A stretch of 64,000 nt of DNA from Terriglobales bacterium (GCA_035567895.1 DATMPC010000099.1:1-64000); one strand, 5' to 3'. Positions 31,364-41,631 are shown, counted from the first letter of the stretch. The notes: generated from the letters alone by a model not told the origin. Made by a program: numbers and translations.

Positions 31364-31515
31364 GGGGTCACGACAAACGCAAGGTCCTTCGCGCCAAAAT
31401 GCGCCGCTCAGGAGGACAGTCCTAAGTGGCGCCAACTTTTAATACGGCTCCAGCAAACCCGAACGGCGTTTCTGGATTCACAACTCTGGTCTGAGTTCCT
31501 GCTCAGTTCCGAAGG

Positions 31516-34500
31516 GTGGAATTCGTGTTTTTCCCCAGGTTTCGTGCCCTGTCCCTGGCCGGGATCCTGCTGTGTGCTCGAGTTGCTGCCTCCCAGGTTG
31601 CCGTCACCACCTTTCATAACGACGCGGCGCGTACCGGCGCGAACGTTCACGAGGGAGTTCTCACGCCGGCCAACGTTAACTCCGGCAGCTTCGGGCTTCT
31701 CTTCTCGCAAGCTATTACTACGTCCGCGGTGATCGGGAGCGGCGGAGTTTACGCCCAACCTTTATATGTCCCGAACGTAAGCGTCGGCGGGGCTCTGCAC
31801 AATGTTGTCTACGTGGCGACTGAGCAGAACATGATCCTCGCCTTTGACGCTGACCAGAATCAGTCGGCCCTCTGGACCCAGCAGTATGGAGCGCCCATCC
31901 AGCCGCGACCGGGGATTCAGGACTACCTGGGCGATTCGATCGGCATTCAATCCACCCCTGCAATCGACGTAAGCACCGGGACGATGTACTTCGTCTCCGC
32001 AACCCAGGTCAACGGCGATGACGCTCACTTTCTCCACGCCGTGGATATCACAAATGGCGCCGAGAAATTTGGCGGACCGGTTCAGATTCAGGGCTCAGTG
32101 TCCGGAAGCGGGGACGGCAGCAGCACCGTCACCTTCAACGCCAACGTGCAGAATCAGCGTCCGGGGCTGCTGCTGGTGAATGGAACCGTCTATATCGCCT
32201 GGGGTTCATACGACGACGACACCAGCCTCGGAAACTATCACGGCTGGGTCATGGCGTACGCCGCTCGGACCCTTGCCCAGAAGGCTGTCTTCAACACCAC
32301 TCCAAACGGCAGCCTGGGCAGCACCTGGGCTCTAGGCGCGCTGGCCGCCGATGCCGGCGGGAATATCTATGTCGGTTCCGCCAATGGTTCTACGGATTCC
32401 ACGCAAAACAACTTCGCCGACAGCTACTTAAAGCTGAGCGGTTCAAATCTCTCTCTCTCGGATTACTTCACACCTTCTGACTGGGCAACCCTCAACGACA
32501 GCGATTATGACCTGAATGGCGGAGGCGCAGTAGTTCTGCCCGACCAGGCGGGCGCGCATCCGCATTTACTGGTTTGGGGCAGCAAGGGAGGCAAGATTTA
32601 TCTGGTCGATCGCGACAACATGGGCCAGCTCGCTTCCAACGACAGTGGAATTGTGCAGTCGATTCAGGCGTGGAGCACCGATCCCTCTGCCCCCAATACC
32701 TGCCAGGGGCCCGAAGGAGATATGGATAACCAGTGCGTCCGTACCCTGCCTGCGTACTGGAATGGGAAGGTTTACTTCATCCCCCAGAATCAGGGCATTC
32801 AGGCGTTCAGCCTGAGCAACGGCCTGCTTTCAACTTCGCCGGTCTCGCAGGATACGAGCACGCCATACGGCCTTCGCGGAGCTGCGCCGGCTATCTCGTC
32901 GGCGGATGATTTCTCGAATGGAATCGCGTGGGCGCTGAAGACCGATCAGGACAGCACTGGCATGCCTCTGGCCCTGTACGCATACGACGCCAACAATCTC
33001 TCCAACATCCTGTACAACAGCAACCAGAATCCGGGCCGTGACCAGATGTTTCCCGGGTCGCTGTTTGCGGTTCCGACGATTGCAAACGGGAAGGTATACG
33101 TGGCCGGCAAAACCAAATTGTACGTTTTCGGCTTGCTTGCCGCTTTGAGCGGTCAGGCCCCTGCAGCGGCGGTCTCAGTGAATCCGGGTTCTGGCAACAC
33201 GGTGACGGTTTCAACGGCGGCGTCCTCGGGCGGCAGCGGAAACATCGTCTCTTCGTGGATCGACTTTGGCGACGGCACCTCGGTCAACAAGACGACGGCC
33301 ACTCACACCTACGCGAGTCCGGGGACATACAACGTCATCGCGACGGTCTACGACAATGTCGGCAGATTGTCGCGCGCGACGATGGCTGCGACAGTGAGCA
33401 GCGCAACGCCCACAGTCAATGGTGTGACTCCATCTTCCGGTGCCGGCACGAGCCAGACTTTTAGCTTCCAGTACTCGGATGGGAACGGCTATGGGGACAT
33501 TCTGTCCGTGATGACGATAACCAGCGCGAATCTGGCTTGGCCGAACGGTTGTGGGACCATTTATGTGCCGCAGAACAATGCACTGTATCTGATGAACGAT
33601 ACGGGAACGGCGTGGTTGGGACCAGTGGCATTGGGGAGCGCGAACACACTGCAGAACAGTCAGTGCGGTATCGATGCGAGCCGGTCATCGGTTAACGGCG
33701 CGGGCAACTTGCTAACGGTGAATCTGGCCACGAGCTTCCAAGCGTCCTATATGGGGACAAAGAACATATGGGGTTGGGTGCAGAACCAGGCGGGAGCGAA
33801 CTCTACGTGGATTCAACTCGGTACCTGGACACCGACCACCACGCCGGCGGCGGTGTCGGTAACGCCGAACGCGGGAAGCGGAAGCAGCCGCACGTTCAGC
33901 TTCCAGTACTCGGATGGGAACGGCTATGGGGACATTCTGTCGGTAATGACGATAACCAGCGCGAATCTGGGTTGGCCGAACGGCTGTGGGACCATATATG
34001 TGCCGCAGAACAATGCGCTGTATCTGATGAACGATGCGGGAACGGCATGGTTGGGACCAGTGGCATTGGGGAGCGCGAACACACTGCAGAACAGCCAGTG
34101 CAGCATTGATGCAAGCCGATCTTCGGTCAACGGTTCTGGCAATACGCTCACCGTGAATCTAGCCACGACTTTTCAGTCGTCCTTTAGCGGGACAAAGAAG
34201 GTGTGGGCCTGGGTGCAGAACCAAGCCGGAGCAAACTCGGGTTGGACACAATTGGGTACTTGGACAGTTTCGATGGCTAGCGCACAGTCCATTTCCCACA
34301 TCATCTTCATGCTCCAGGAGAACCGCACCTTCGACAACTACTTCGGGATGCTGAATCCGTATCGGCAGGCAAATGGGTTCAGCGTTGGGGACGACGGGAA
34401 GACGTACAACGTCGATGGCATTGACGACAAGCTCTCGACGATCTCCAACACGAACGATGAAAACGTTACGTTCGGCCTCTTCAAATTGCAGACGACGTGC

Positions 34501-36771
34501 ACGGACGGCATGTCGTCTGCGTGGCTGGAGAGTTATGGAGATGTGAACCGCTTCAACTTCGCGACCGATCGTTCGATCCTGATGGATGGCTTTGTACACA
34601 CCGCCGAGGGTTATGCGAAGTCGTTTGGCCTCGGGGACACCGCGGGCAAGCGCGCGATGGGGTACTACGATGACACATTCCTGAATTACTACTACTACAT
34701 GGCGTCGCAGTTCGCGATTTCGGACCGCTGGTTCTCGCCGGTGTCCAGCAAGACAATCTCGAACCGGCTCGCGACCATGACTGGGGGCACGACGCAGGGA
34801 CTTGTGTACGATCCGGGAGAGAATGATGGGCTGCCGCAGCGCAACTGGAAGACGATCTTCGAGGAGCTCGATGGCGCGGGGGTCTCCTGGAAGATTTATT
34901 ACAGCAATTTCGACACCGGAGACCCGTTCCCGGCGACGAGCTTCGGCAACTTCACCTACTCGAACAACTACATGCACGGCATGCCCTGCGATTCGCGGAC
35001 GTCGCCAGTTAACGGTATTTGCATTGATACCAGCCACATTGCGCCGCTGAGCCAGTACTTCACCGACGTCCAGAATGGGACGCTGCCGAAGTTTTCGTAT
35101 ATCGAGCGGGGATCTGAGGATGGCACCGATGAGCATCCCAGCGCTGACATCATTCTGGGACAACAGCAGGTGGCGAAGATCGTGAACGCGTTGATGAATA
35201 GCCAGTCGTGGAAAGACTCGGTGTTCTTCCTGAGCTATGACGAGGGTGGAGGGCCTTATGACCATGTCCCTCCCGTTCCGGGACATTCAAATGACAATAC
35301 GGCGGCTGCGTTAGCGGCGATTACGCCGGATATCAGCAGCATTGCAGTGAATCCGGATTCGTTTGGGCCGTGCCAGTCGCCATATGTCAACGGAGTCGCG
35401 CAGCCCACGGATCACTGCGATCTGCGGACGTATCCAACCTCTCCACCCTTTTCCGATCCAGGATGGAACCCGACCGACGCGCCTGCGCAGCAGGGCTTTG
35501 CGGCGCAGTTGGGCTTTCGCGTCCCGAACATTGTGATCTCGCCGTTTACGCGCCGGCACTACGTGTCGCACATTCCGATGGACCACACGGCGATTATCAA
35601 ATTTGTGGAGAGCCGGTTTATTGGTCCGAATGCGAATCTGACGGCGCGGGACGCTGCGCAGCCGAATCTGCTGGACTTCTTCGACTTCAATGCGGCGCCC
35701 TGGGCGACTCCGCCATCTCCGCCGGCGGCTTCGTCGAACAGTTCGTGTGTGCCGTCGAATCTCAGCGCTGCCTCTGCTTGGCTGACGACGCGGCAGTTGT
35801 CCGATGGAGCGATCGAGTCCGCGCCAGACAAAATCACGCCCTACTTTGCCAATACCGCAGCGACGGGCTGGCTACAGGATTCGGCCAGATATGCAAAGGT
35901 AGGAAGTTACATCCAGTGGTATTTCGACCACGTAAACAGAACCACCGACGTGTGGGGAACTACGGGCACGATCTACGACTACTCTGTTTCCAATGGAGCT
36001 ACGAGTGGCTGCATCAATGGTCAATGCAGTGCCGACTCCACGGACAGTTACGCGAGCACCCTGCTGTCTTTGGCCTGGACTAGTTGGGGTACCGGAGATC
36101 CAGGGTTGCGCAATCTGATTAGTGCAAATCGTCCAACACTCGATCTGATCGCGAGTGTGTTGATCAACCCAAAAGATCTGGACTTGTCCGATGGACTCAC
36201 GTGGTCGTACGCCGGTTACCCATTCAAGTTCCTGGTGGATAACTGCCAAGGGTACCGGGGACTGAGCGATTACGCCAATTTGGTCCAGCAGGCCTTCAAT
36301 GATTCCACTGCGGCCGCGAGTTGGAGCAATCACGCGACGAGCATGAGAAACGGCATCCTCGCCTTTTGGAACTCGGCGACGAAAACGTGGGCGATCGATA
36401 AGGGCAGCAATGGAACCGTTGACCAAGCGGTGATGACGCGATGGTATCCGGACGGTGTGGCGCAGATATTTCCCGTCGTATTCGGCGTCGTCGCCCCGAC
36501 CGATACCAGGGCGGTGAACGCGTACGCGTCTTTGAATACCAACTTTCCCAGCTGGGACACTTTTCAATTTAACGATCCCTTTCCCTGGGCGATTGTGGGC
36601 TATGCCGCAGCTGTCATGGGTGACTCGGCGCGCGCGAACCGTTATCGACAGTCGGTGGAGGCCAAGTACGTCAACGTAACTCCCCAGTTTCCCTGGCCTT
36701 GGTACGACGAAGAGAACGGCTGGTTCATGCGCATGATGGCCCTGCAAGAACGTACTGCAATGCAGCTGTAA
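31516..36771 (+). CDS. giant secreted multidomain protein: PQQ-type propeller, PKD, repeats, phosphoesterase, helical toroid
   Basis: 1751 aa, GTG start, signal peptide to about residue 27. Order: PQQ-like beta-propeller (about 30-545; TFHNDAARTGANVHEG, blades with GKVYVAGK); PKD domain (about 555-630; WIDFGDGTSVN, HTYASPGTYNVIATVYD); two near-identical ~140-residue beta domains (632-772 and 777-917); a phospholipase C/acid phosphatase (AcpA)-type phosphoesterase (about 925-1397) with ENRTFDNYFG, SEDGTDEHPSADI, SYDEGGGPYDHVPP and MDHTAIIKFVESRF, all key motifs present; and a final ~340 residues (1410-1751) that look like an alpha/alpha-toroid (DSYASTLLSLAWTSWG, WPWYDEENGWFMRMM). It is exported and probably hydrolyses a phosphoester outside the cell. 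It is flanked by a terminator and by the rml genes, so it is likely a single-gene unit. Confidence 0.85.
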   Translation: MEFVFFPRFRALSLAGILLCARVAASQVAVTTFHNDAARTGANVHEGVLTPANVNSGSFGLLFSQAITTSAVIGSGGVYAQPLYVPNVSVGGALHNVVYVATEQNMILAFDADQNQSALWTQQYGAPIQPRPGIQDYLGDSIGIQSTPAIDVSTGTMYFVSATQVNGDDAHFLHAVDITNGAEKFGGPVQIQGSVSGSGDGSSTVTFNANVQNQRPGLLLVNGTVYIAWGSYDDDTSLGNYHGWVMAYAARTLAQKAVFNTTPNGSLGSTWALGALAADAGGNIYVGSANGSTDSTQNNFADSYLKLSGSNLSLSDYFTPSDWATLNDSDYDLNGGGAVVLPDQAGAHPHLLVWGSKGGKIYLVDRDNMGQLASNDSGIVQSIQAWSTDPSAPNTCQGPEGDMDNQCVRTLPAYWNGKVYFIPQNQGIQAFSLSNGLLSTSPVSQDTSTPYGLRGAAPAISSADDFSNGIAWALKTDQDSTGMPLALYAYDANNLSNILYNSNQNPGRDQMFPGSLFAVPTIANGKVYVAGKTKLYVFGLLAALSGQAPAAAVSVNPGSGNTVTVSTAASSGGSGNIVSSWIDFGDGTSVNKTTATHTYASPGTYNVIATVYDNVGRLSRATMAATVSSATPTVNGVTPSSGAGTSQTFSFQYSDGNGYGDILSVMTITSANLAWPNGCGTIYVPQNNALYLMNDTGTAWLGPVALGSANTLQNSQCGIDASRSSVNGAGNLLTVNLATSFQASYMGTKNIWGWVQNQAGANSTWIQLGTWTPTTTPAAVSVTPNAGSGSSRTFSFQYSDGNGYGDILSVMTITSANLGWPNGCGTIYVPQNNALYLMNDAGTAWLGPVALGSANTLQNSQCSIDASRSSVNGSGNTLTVNLATTFQSSFSGTKKVWAWVQNQAGANSGWTQLGTWTVSMASAQSISHIIFMLQENRTFDNYFGMLNPYRQANGFSVGDDGKTYNVDGIDDKLSTISNTNDENVTFGLFKLQTTCTDGMSSAWLESYGDVNRFNFATDRSILMDGFVHTAEGYAKSFGLGDTAGKRAMGYYDDTFLNYYYYMASQFAISDRWFSPVSSKTISNRLATMTGGTTQGLVYDPGENDGLPQRNWKTIFEELDGAGVSWKIYYSNFDTGDPFPATSFGNFTYSNNYMHGMPCDSRTSPVNGICIDTSHIAPLSQYFTDVQNGTLPKFSYIERGSEDGTDEHPSADIILGQQQVAKIVNALMNSQSWKDSVFFLSYDEGGGPYDHVPPVPGHSNDNTAAALAAITPDISSIAVNPDSFGPCQSPYVNGVAQPTDHCDLRTYPTSPPFSDPGWNPTDAPAQQGFAAQLGFRVPNIVISPFTRRHYVSHIPMDHTAIIKFVESRFIGPNANLTARDAAQPNLLDFFDFNAAPWATPPSPPAASSNSSCVPSNLSAASAWLTTRQLSDGAIESAPDKITPYFANTAATGWLQDSARYAKVGSYIQWYFDHVNRTTDVWGTTGTIYDYSVSNGATSGCINGQCSADSTDSYASTLLSLAWTSWGTGDPGLRNLISANRPTLDLIASVLINPKDLDLSDGLTWSYAGYPFKFLVDNCQGYRGLSDYANLVQQAFNDSTAAASWSNHATSMRNGILAFWNSATKTWAIDKGSNGTVDQAVMTRWYPDGVAQIFPVVFGVVAPTDTRAVNAYASLNTNFPSWDTFQFNDPFPWAIVGYAAAVMGDSARANRYRQSVEAKYVNVTPQFPWPWYDEENGWFMRMMALQERTAMQL
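33409..34266 (+). repeat. two near-identical repeat domains inside the giant protein gene
   Basis: Two units with a period of 435 bases (145 codons), units roughly 33409-33834 and 33844-34266. Over the central ~200 bases (33462-33661 against 33897-34096) I count about nine mismatches by eye. Both encode FSFQYSDGNGYGDILSVMT, then NNALYLMND, WLGPVALGSANTLQNSQC and end in QLGTWT. Confidence 0.9.
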
Positions 36772-36860
36772 GTCGGATTGAGCATTGGTTAGGGCGAAAA
36801 ATCCCACCGAATAAGTTGTTAGTCACCGACGTAACCCCCTCAAAACAGCGGCCTTACGGG

Positions 36861-36866
36861 TATAAT
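36861..36866 (+). promoter_or_regulatory. -10 box upstream of rmlB
   Basis: Perfect TATAAT, 58 bases before the rmlB start codon. The -35 position (CCTCAA region) does not match the consensus, so an activator or an alternative sigma factor may be needed. Confidence 0.45.
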
Positions 36867-36924
36867 CCTGTATTCTTCATTTGCGCTCGTGCTCGCTTCG
36901 AGCGCCTTCGCGTCAGGAGTCTTC

Positions 36925-37995
36925 TTGCGTAATTGCATTTTGGTTACAGGCGGCGCCGGGTTTATTGGCAGTAATTTTGTGCTGCAGGCGGTGAGAGAAT
37001 CAGCCGGCCACGTCGTTAATCTCGATAAACTCACCTACGCTGGGAATCTACAGAACCTCGAATCTCTGCAAGCGTCTTCTCTACACACGTTCGTTTGTGG
37101 CGACATCTGCGATCGTGACATCGTACCTAGCCTTCTTCGCGAGCATCGGCCGTCTGCGATTGTGCACTTTGCCGCCGAAAGCCACGTGGATCGATCGATT
37201 CTCGGTCCTGAGGAATTCATTCGAACCAACGTGAACGGCACATTCACGCTCCTCGACTGCGCGAAGAATTACTGGCGAGAGCTTCGCCCGGAGGACAAGG
37301 AGAGTTTCCGTTTTCTACATGTATCAACCGACGAGGTGTATGGCTCGTTAGGGGCTTCTAATCCGGAGTTCACCGAACAGACTCCATTTGCTCCAAACAG
37401 TCCTTATGCCGCGTCGAAGGCTGCTTCCGATCATCTGGTTCGTGCCTATCATCACACGTACGGGTTACCAACTCTGACCAGCAACTGCTCGAACAACTAC
37501 GGTCCGTTTCAATTTCCCGAGAAACTGATTCCACTAACAATTCTGAACGCCATGAATGGAAAGGCCATTCCCGTCTACGGAGACGGGAACAACGTGCGCG
37601 ACTGGTTGTATGTTGAAGACCATTGTTCGGCGATTGCAACGATTCTGCGTTCTGGACGTGCTGGCGAAACCTACAATGTGGGCGGCTCGAGTGAGAAGAC
37701 CAACATTGACGTTGTCACCACCATATGTGAAACACTGGATGAACTCCTGCCCGATTCCCGATTCCGACCGCACGCATCACTGATTAAATACGTGACGGAT
37801 CGCCCCGGCCACGATCGCAGATACGCGATCGACGCTACAAAATTGCGAACTGAACTTGGATGGAAGCCCCAGCAAACATTTCGTACCGGCATCAGAAAAA
37901 CCGTCGAGTGGTATCTGAGCCACAAACCGTGGTTGGAGTCAGTTGTGAGCGGTGCCTACAAAGACTGGGTCGCCGTCCAGTATGCTCGTGGCTAG
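36925..37995 (+). CDS. rfbB: dTDP-glucose 4,6-dehydratase
   Basis: 356 aa from the TTG at 36925, which has AGGAG five bases upstream and begins directly before the fold; a TTG at 36889 would add 12 residues. Motifs: ILVTGGAGFIGSNFV, HFAAESHVDRSI, STDEVYGSLG and Y-x3-K in SPYAASKAASDHLV. NCSNNYGPFQFPEKLIPL and GNNVRDWLYVEDHC are diagnostic for RmlB. Second enzyme of dTDP-L-rhamnose synthesis. First gene of rmlBACD, followed by rmlA after 27 bases. Confidence 0.95.
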   Translation: MRNCILVTGGAGFIGSNFVLQAVRESAGHVVNLDKLTYAGNLQNLESLQASSLHTFVCGDICDRDIVPSLLREHRPSAIVHFAAESHVDRSILGPEEFIRTNVNGTFTLLDCAKNYWRELRPEDKESFRFLHVSTDEVYGSLGASNPEFTEQTPFAPNSPYAASKAASDHLVRAYHHTYGLPTLTSNCSNNYGPFQFPEKLIPLTILNAMNGKAIPVYGDGNNVRDWLYVEDHCSAIATILRSGRAGETYNVGGSSEKTNIDVVTTICETLDELLPDSRFRPHASLIKYVTDRPGHDRRYAIDATKLRTELGWKPQQTFRTGIRKTVEWYLSHKPWLESVVSGAYKDWVAVQYARG

Positions 37996-38022
37996 GTCGA
38001 TCCCAATAGAAGTGGAATACAA

Positions 38023-38937
38023 GTGAAGAAAAGAAAAGGAATCATACTAGCGGGCGGCTCGGGAACGCGCCTCTATCCCGTAACCCATGTTGTCTCAAAG
38101 CAGCTGCTGCCGATCTACGATAAGCCGATGGTCTATTACCCGCTCTGCACCCTGATGCTTGCGGGCATAAAGGACATTCTCGTTATTTCCACACCCACCG
38201 ACACGCCGCGGTTTCGTGATTTGCTCGGAGATGGAAGCCAATGGGGCGTGAATCTTTCCTACGAGGTCCAACCCCACCCGGGTGGACTAGCTCAGGCTTT
38301 TCTAATCGGACGGACGTTTATTGGGCACGATCGCAGTGCTCTTGTCCTGGGTGACAACATTTTCTATGGCCACGACCTGCCCGTGATGCTGCGTAATGCT
38401 GCAGCACGCGAATCAGGAGCTACAGTGTTCGCGTATCAAGTGCATGACCCGCAACGATATGGTGTGATTGAACTGGATCAAAATGGGAACGCAGTTAGTC
38501 TTGAGGAGAAGCCGCAGTACCCAAAATCCCGATTCGCGGTTACCGGCTTATATTTTTATGATGCGCAAGTGGTCGATATCGCCGCGAGCCTAAAACCCTC
38601 AGCTCGCGGGGAACTCGAGATTACCGACGTAAACCGCGCTTACATGAGCCGTCAACAATTGAAAGCGGAAGTGATGGGCCGCGGAATCGCTTGGCTTGAC
38701 ACCGGAACGCACGATTCGCTCGTCGAAGCAGCGCTTTTCATTCAGACAATCGAAAAACGCCAAGGGCTGAAGGTAGCCTGTCCGGAAGAAATCGCATTCC
38801 GTTGCGGTTTTATTGATGAGGTTCACCTTGAGCGATCGGCGATGTCCATTCAGAACAAAGACTACCGCGCATATCTGCTTCAGGTCTTGAGCGAACCAGA
38901 GGCTAAGCTAACGTTTGCAGTCTCTGCGCAGAAATGA
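38023..38937 (+). CDS. rfbA: glucose-1-phosphate thymidylyltransferase
   Basis: 304 aa, GTG start. N-terminal [16 protein letters not shown] is the nucleotide-binding signature; [31 protein letters not shown] and VEKP-like [10 protein letters not shown] follow, and [14 protein letters not shown] is conserved in RmlA. It joins dTTP and glucose-1-phosphate, the first step to dTDP-rhamnose. The length is typical. The stop overlaps the rmlC start (ATGA). Confidence 0.95.
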   Translation: MKKRKGIILAGGSGTRLYPVTHVVSKQLLPIYDKPMVYYPLCTLMLAGIKDILVISTPTDTPRFRDLLGDGSQWGVNLSYEVQPHPGGLAQAFLIGRTFIGHDRSALVLGDNIFYGHDLPVMLRNAAARESGATVFAYQVHDPQRYGVIELDQNGNAVSLEEKPQYPKSRFAVTGLYFYDAQVVDIAASLKPSARGELEITDVNRAYMSRQQLKAEVMGRGIAWLDTGTHDSLVEAALFIQTIEKRQGLKVACPEEIAFRCGFIDEVHLERSAMSIQNKDYRAYLLQVLSEPEAKLTFAVSAQK

Positions 38938-39473
38938 AGGTAACTGCAACAGAGCATCCCGATGTACTGATCGTCGAGCCAAGAGTTTTCAAAGACGCTC
39001 GTGGGGCCTTCTTCGAGGCCTACAACCAGGCGACATTCAGCAAACTTGGCATTTCGAACGGATTTGTTCAGGACAATCAGTCCACTTCAAAAAAGGACGT
39101 GCTTCGCGGGCTTCACTACCAGATTCACCAGCCGCAAGGAAAGTTGATTCGCGTGTTAGGCGGCGAGATATTCGATGTCGCAGTCGATTGTCGAAGAAAG
39201 TCGGCAAGGTTCCGTCAGGCAGTTTACGTGAGGCTATCTGCTGAGAATCGCAGGATGCTTTGGATTCCCGAGGGATTCGCTCACGGCTTCTTAGTTCTTT
39301 CAGATCAGGCCGAGGTGTTGTACAAGACGACAGATTTTTACGCCCCAGAGCACGAGCGGACGTTGCTGTGGAATGATCCTGTCCTTTCTATACCGTGGCC
39401 GACGGCACGACCAATTTTGTCTGTGAAGGACCAACAGGGACTCCCGCTCTCAAAGGCTGAACTGTTCGAATAG
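38934..39473 (+). CDS. rfbC: dTDP-4-dehydrorhamnose 3,5-epimerase
   Basis: 179 aa; ATG overlaps the rmlA stop. The cupin fold is recognisable from VIEP-like [39 protein letters not shown] with the active-site His, IFDVAVDCR, and [15 protein letters not shown] with [12 protein letters not shown]. It epimerises C3 and C5 of the 4-keto sugar. The length matches the family. It is followed by rmlD after 11 bases. Confidence 0.95.
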   Translation: MKVTATEHPDVLIVEPRVFKDARGAFFEAYNQATFSKLGISNGFVQDNQSTSKKDVLRGLHYQIHQPQGKLIRVLGGEIFDVAVDCRRKSARFRQAVYVRLSAENRRMLWIPEGFAHGFLVLSDQAEVLYKTTDFYAPEHERTLLWNDPVLSIPWPTARPILSVKDQQGLPLSKAELFE

Positions 39474-39484
39474 AGAATCAGTCT

Positions 39485-40411
39485 GTGAATCATCGTCCGA
39501 ACACATTGTTAATCGGAAAAAACGGTCAAGTGGGTCACGACATTCTTCCCAAGCTCGAGAAGGTCTCGAAGGTTACCGCCGTTGACCGGGCGATGTTGGA
39601 TCTAACTCGACCTGACGACATCCGGCAGGTCGTCAGGTCCGTGCGTCCTGACGTGATCGTCAATGCTGCCGCATACACCGCAGTAGATAAGGCCGAGTCG
39701 GAGCGCGCCCTGGCTGAAGCCATCAATGCGAGAGCTCCTGAGGTGCTTGCACAAGAGGCCAGCCAAGCCGGCTCACTTCTGGTGCATTACTCGACTGACT
39801 ATGTTTTTGATGGAACCAAATTGGGTCCGTACACTGAGGAGGATCCCGTTTGCCCCATCAACACTTATGGGAAAACGAAAGCCAACGGCGAGGAGGCGAT
39901 CAGACGCACAGGTTGTCGACACCTAATCTTTCGCACGAGTTGGGTTTTCAGCGGCCGCGGGACCAACTTCCTACTGACGATGCTCAAGCTAGGAAGAGCG
40001 CGCGACCAGCTCAGGATCGTCCACGATCAGATTGGGGCTCCTACATCAAGTGAAGCGCTTGCGCGAGCTACGGTTGAGGTGCTGCAGCAGGTTTTCAATG
40101 CGAGAGGGGCAGATGAGAATTTAGGTACTTATCACCTCACAGCCGGCGGCGAGACTTCTTGGTTCGGTTTTGCGGGAGAAATCTTCCAGCAAGCATCCCC
40201 GAAGCTGTTGCACAAGGTTCCGCAGTTGCACGCGATTCCGACATCTGAGTACCCAACTCCCGCTCGACGTCCATTGAACTCGAGCTTGAGTTGCGAAAAG
40301 CTCAGATCCAAGTTTGGAGTGGTCATGCCGCATTGGCGAGACTGCCTCGCGGGGGTCTTGGCAGTGCTTAGTGCGACGGAAGAGTCTTCTAGATGCCAGT
40401 CAATAAACTAG
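39485..40411 (+). CDS. rfbD: dTDP-4-dehydrorhamnose reductase
   Basis: 308 aa, GTG start. NADPH-binding LLIGKNGQVGHDILP, LDLTRPDDI, NAAAYTAVDKAESE, YSTDYVFDG and Y-x3-K in NTYGKTKANGEEA; RTSWVFSGRGTNFLLTML is diagnostic of RmlD. Last step to dTDP-L-rhamnose, which feeds rhamnosyltransferases and perhaps the rhamnose 4-epimerase-like enzyme at 26794. The gene converges with wecB 47 bases downstream; no clear terminator is seen between them. Confidence 0.95.
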   Translation: MNHRPNTLLIGKNGQVGHDILPKLEKVSKVTAVDRAMLDLTRPDDIRQVVRSVRPDVIVNAAAYTAVDKAESERALAEAINARAPEVLAQEASQAGSLLVHYSTDYVFDGTKLGPYTEEDPVCPINTYGKTKANGEEAIRRTGCRHLIFRTSWVFSGRGTNFLLTMLKLGRARDQLRIVHDQIGAPTSSEALARATVEVLQQVFNARGADENLGTYHLTAGGETSWFGFAGEIFQQASPKLLHKVPQLHAIPTSEYPTPARRPLNSSLSCEKLRSKFGVVMPHWRDCLAGVLAVLSATEESSRCQSIN

Positions 40412-40458
40412 AGGCGACCCGGAGCCAAAGAACTCTTCTGCTGGTTCTCTCCGCACAA

Positions 40459-41607
40459 TCACCTTAGGGACGTCTGACATTGAGGTATTGACACCACCCG
40501 TTTGCTCACGTCCTCTCGTGTAAGTACCGCTGCTATTCTTTCCGCCGCATGTCCGTCCCAGAGCGGAGGAATTCGTCTTCGTTTCAGCGTACCCGAGAGG
40601 AGTTTGGTGACAGCGGTGGCGACTTTACCCACATCGCGGCCAACTAGTTGGTTTGTACCCATGCTCACGGTAATCGGGCGTTCGGTATTTTCACGAACCG
40701 TAAGGCACGGTACCTGCAAGAAGGTCGTTTCTTCCTGAATCCCGCCGGAATCCGTTATGACCAGTTTTGCCCTTTGCTGCAAACCTAAGAAGCTCAGGTA
40801 AGGAATAGGATCCATGAAACGGATTCTTCCTTCAGCCACTCCCAATCCCGCAGCCCGCATTCGTTCTCGCGTCCTCGGGTGGATCGGAAACACAATCGGA
40901 AGCTTTTGCGACAACGTTAATAAGGTCCTGAGCATATCCGCGAGCCAATCAACGTCGTCCACATTCGACGGGCGATGCAGCGTGACCAAAATAAAGCTTT
41001 CGGGAATGTCTGCTGGAACCGCGGATGCCGCGTGCGGCAGCATCCTGATCAATGTGTCGATCATCACGTTTCCGACGAGATGTACTCTTTCAGGTGCGAT
41101 ACCCTCGCGCGCTAGGTTGCGATTGCCATCCTCTGAAGGAGTGAACAGCAGATCTGCTAAATGATCGGTTAAGACGCGGTTGATTTCCTCCGGCATTGTG
41201 CGATCGAACGAGCGCAGTCCTGCCTCCACATGGGCTAATTTGATTCCTATTTTGGAGCAGACGAGAGCCGCTGCAACCGTTGAATTAACGTCCCCGTATA
41301 CAAGCACCCAGTCCGGACGTTCTGCGATCACAATAGGTTCAAATCGCTTGATGATCTCGGCAGTCTGCTGGGCATGGGATCCTGATCCGACTCCAAGATT
41401 GAACCGTGGTGTCCCTATGCCGAGCTGTTCGAAAAACACGTCCGACATATTGACGTCGTAGTGCTGTCCCGTGTGTAGGATTGCTTGCTCAACGACCGAG
41501 TTCTCCGACAGAGCTCGGCACACCGGCGCCACCTTGATGAAATTGGGTCTCGCTCCAACAACGTGCAGTATCTTCAATGCAAGGTTCCCCAGTCCGACTC
41601 TGGTCAT
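40459..41607 (-). CDS. wecB: UDP-N-acetylglucosamine 2-epimerase (non-hydrolysing)
   Basis: 382 aa on the minus strand. Motifs: ILHVVGARPNFIKVAPV, ILHTGQHYDVNMSD, VYGDVNSTVAAALVCSK, HVEAGLRSFDRTMPEEINRVL, LVTLHRPSNVD and ITDSGGIQEETTFLQVPCLTVRENTERP. All are typical of the non-hydrolysing WecB family making UDP-ManNAc. An alternative TTG start ten codons later (41577) is possible. It is the second gene of a leftward pair, 24 bases after the bi-domain oxidoreductase. Together with the dehydrogenase at 18107 it would supply UDP-ManNAcA. Confidence 0.93.
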   Translation of the reverse strand: MTRVGLGNLALKILHVVGARPNFIKVAPVCRALSENSVVEQAILHTGQHYDVNMSDVFFEQLGIGTPRFNLGVGSGSHAQQTAEIIKRFEPIVIAERPDWVLVYGDVNSTVAAALVCSKIGIKLAHVEAGLRSFDRTMPEEINRVLTDHLADLLFTPSEDGNRNLAREGIAPERVHLVGNVMIDTLIRMLPHAASAVPADIPESFILVTLHRPSNVDDVDWLADMLRTLLTLSQKLPIVFPIHPRTRERMRAAGLGVAEGRIRFMDPIPYLSFLGLQQRAKLVITDSGGIQEETTFLQVPCLTVRENTERPITVSMGTNQLVGRDVGKVATAVTKLLSGTLKRRRIPPLWDGHAAERIAAVLTREDVSKRVVSIPQCQTSLR

Positions 41608-41631
41608 CGCCGATCGCTCAGCATCGAAATC

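Noticed and set aside
34159-35286. 375-codon antisense open frame inside the giant protein gene
   Set aside because: It is the complement of a GC-biased coding frame with clear phosphoesterase motifs. Its translation is Arg/Val/His rich without any domain or start signal.
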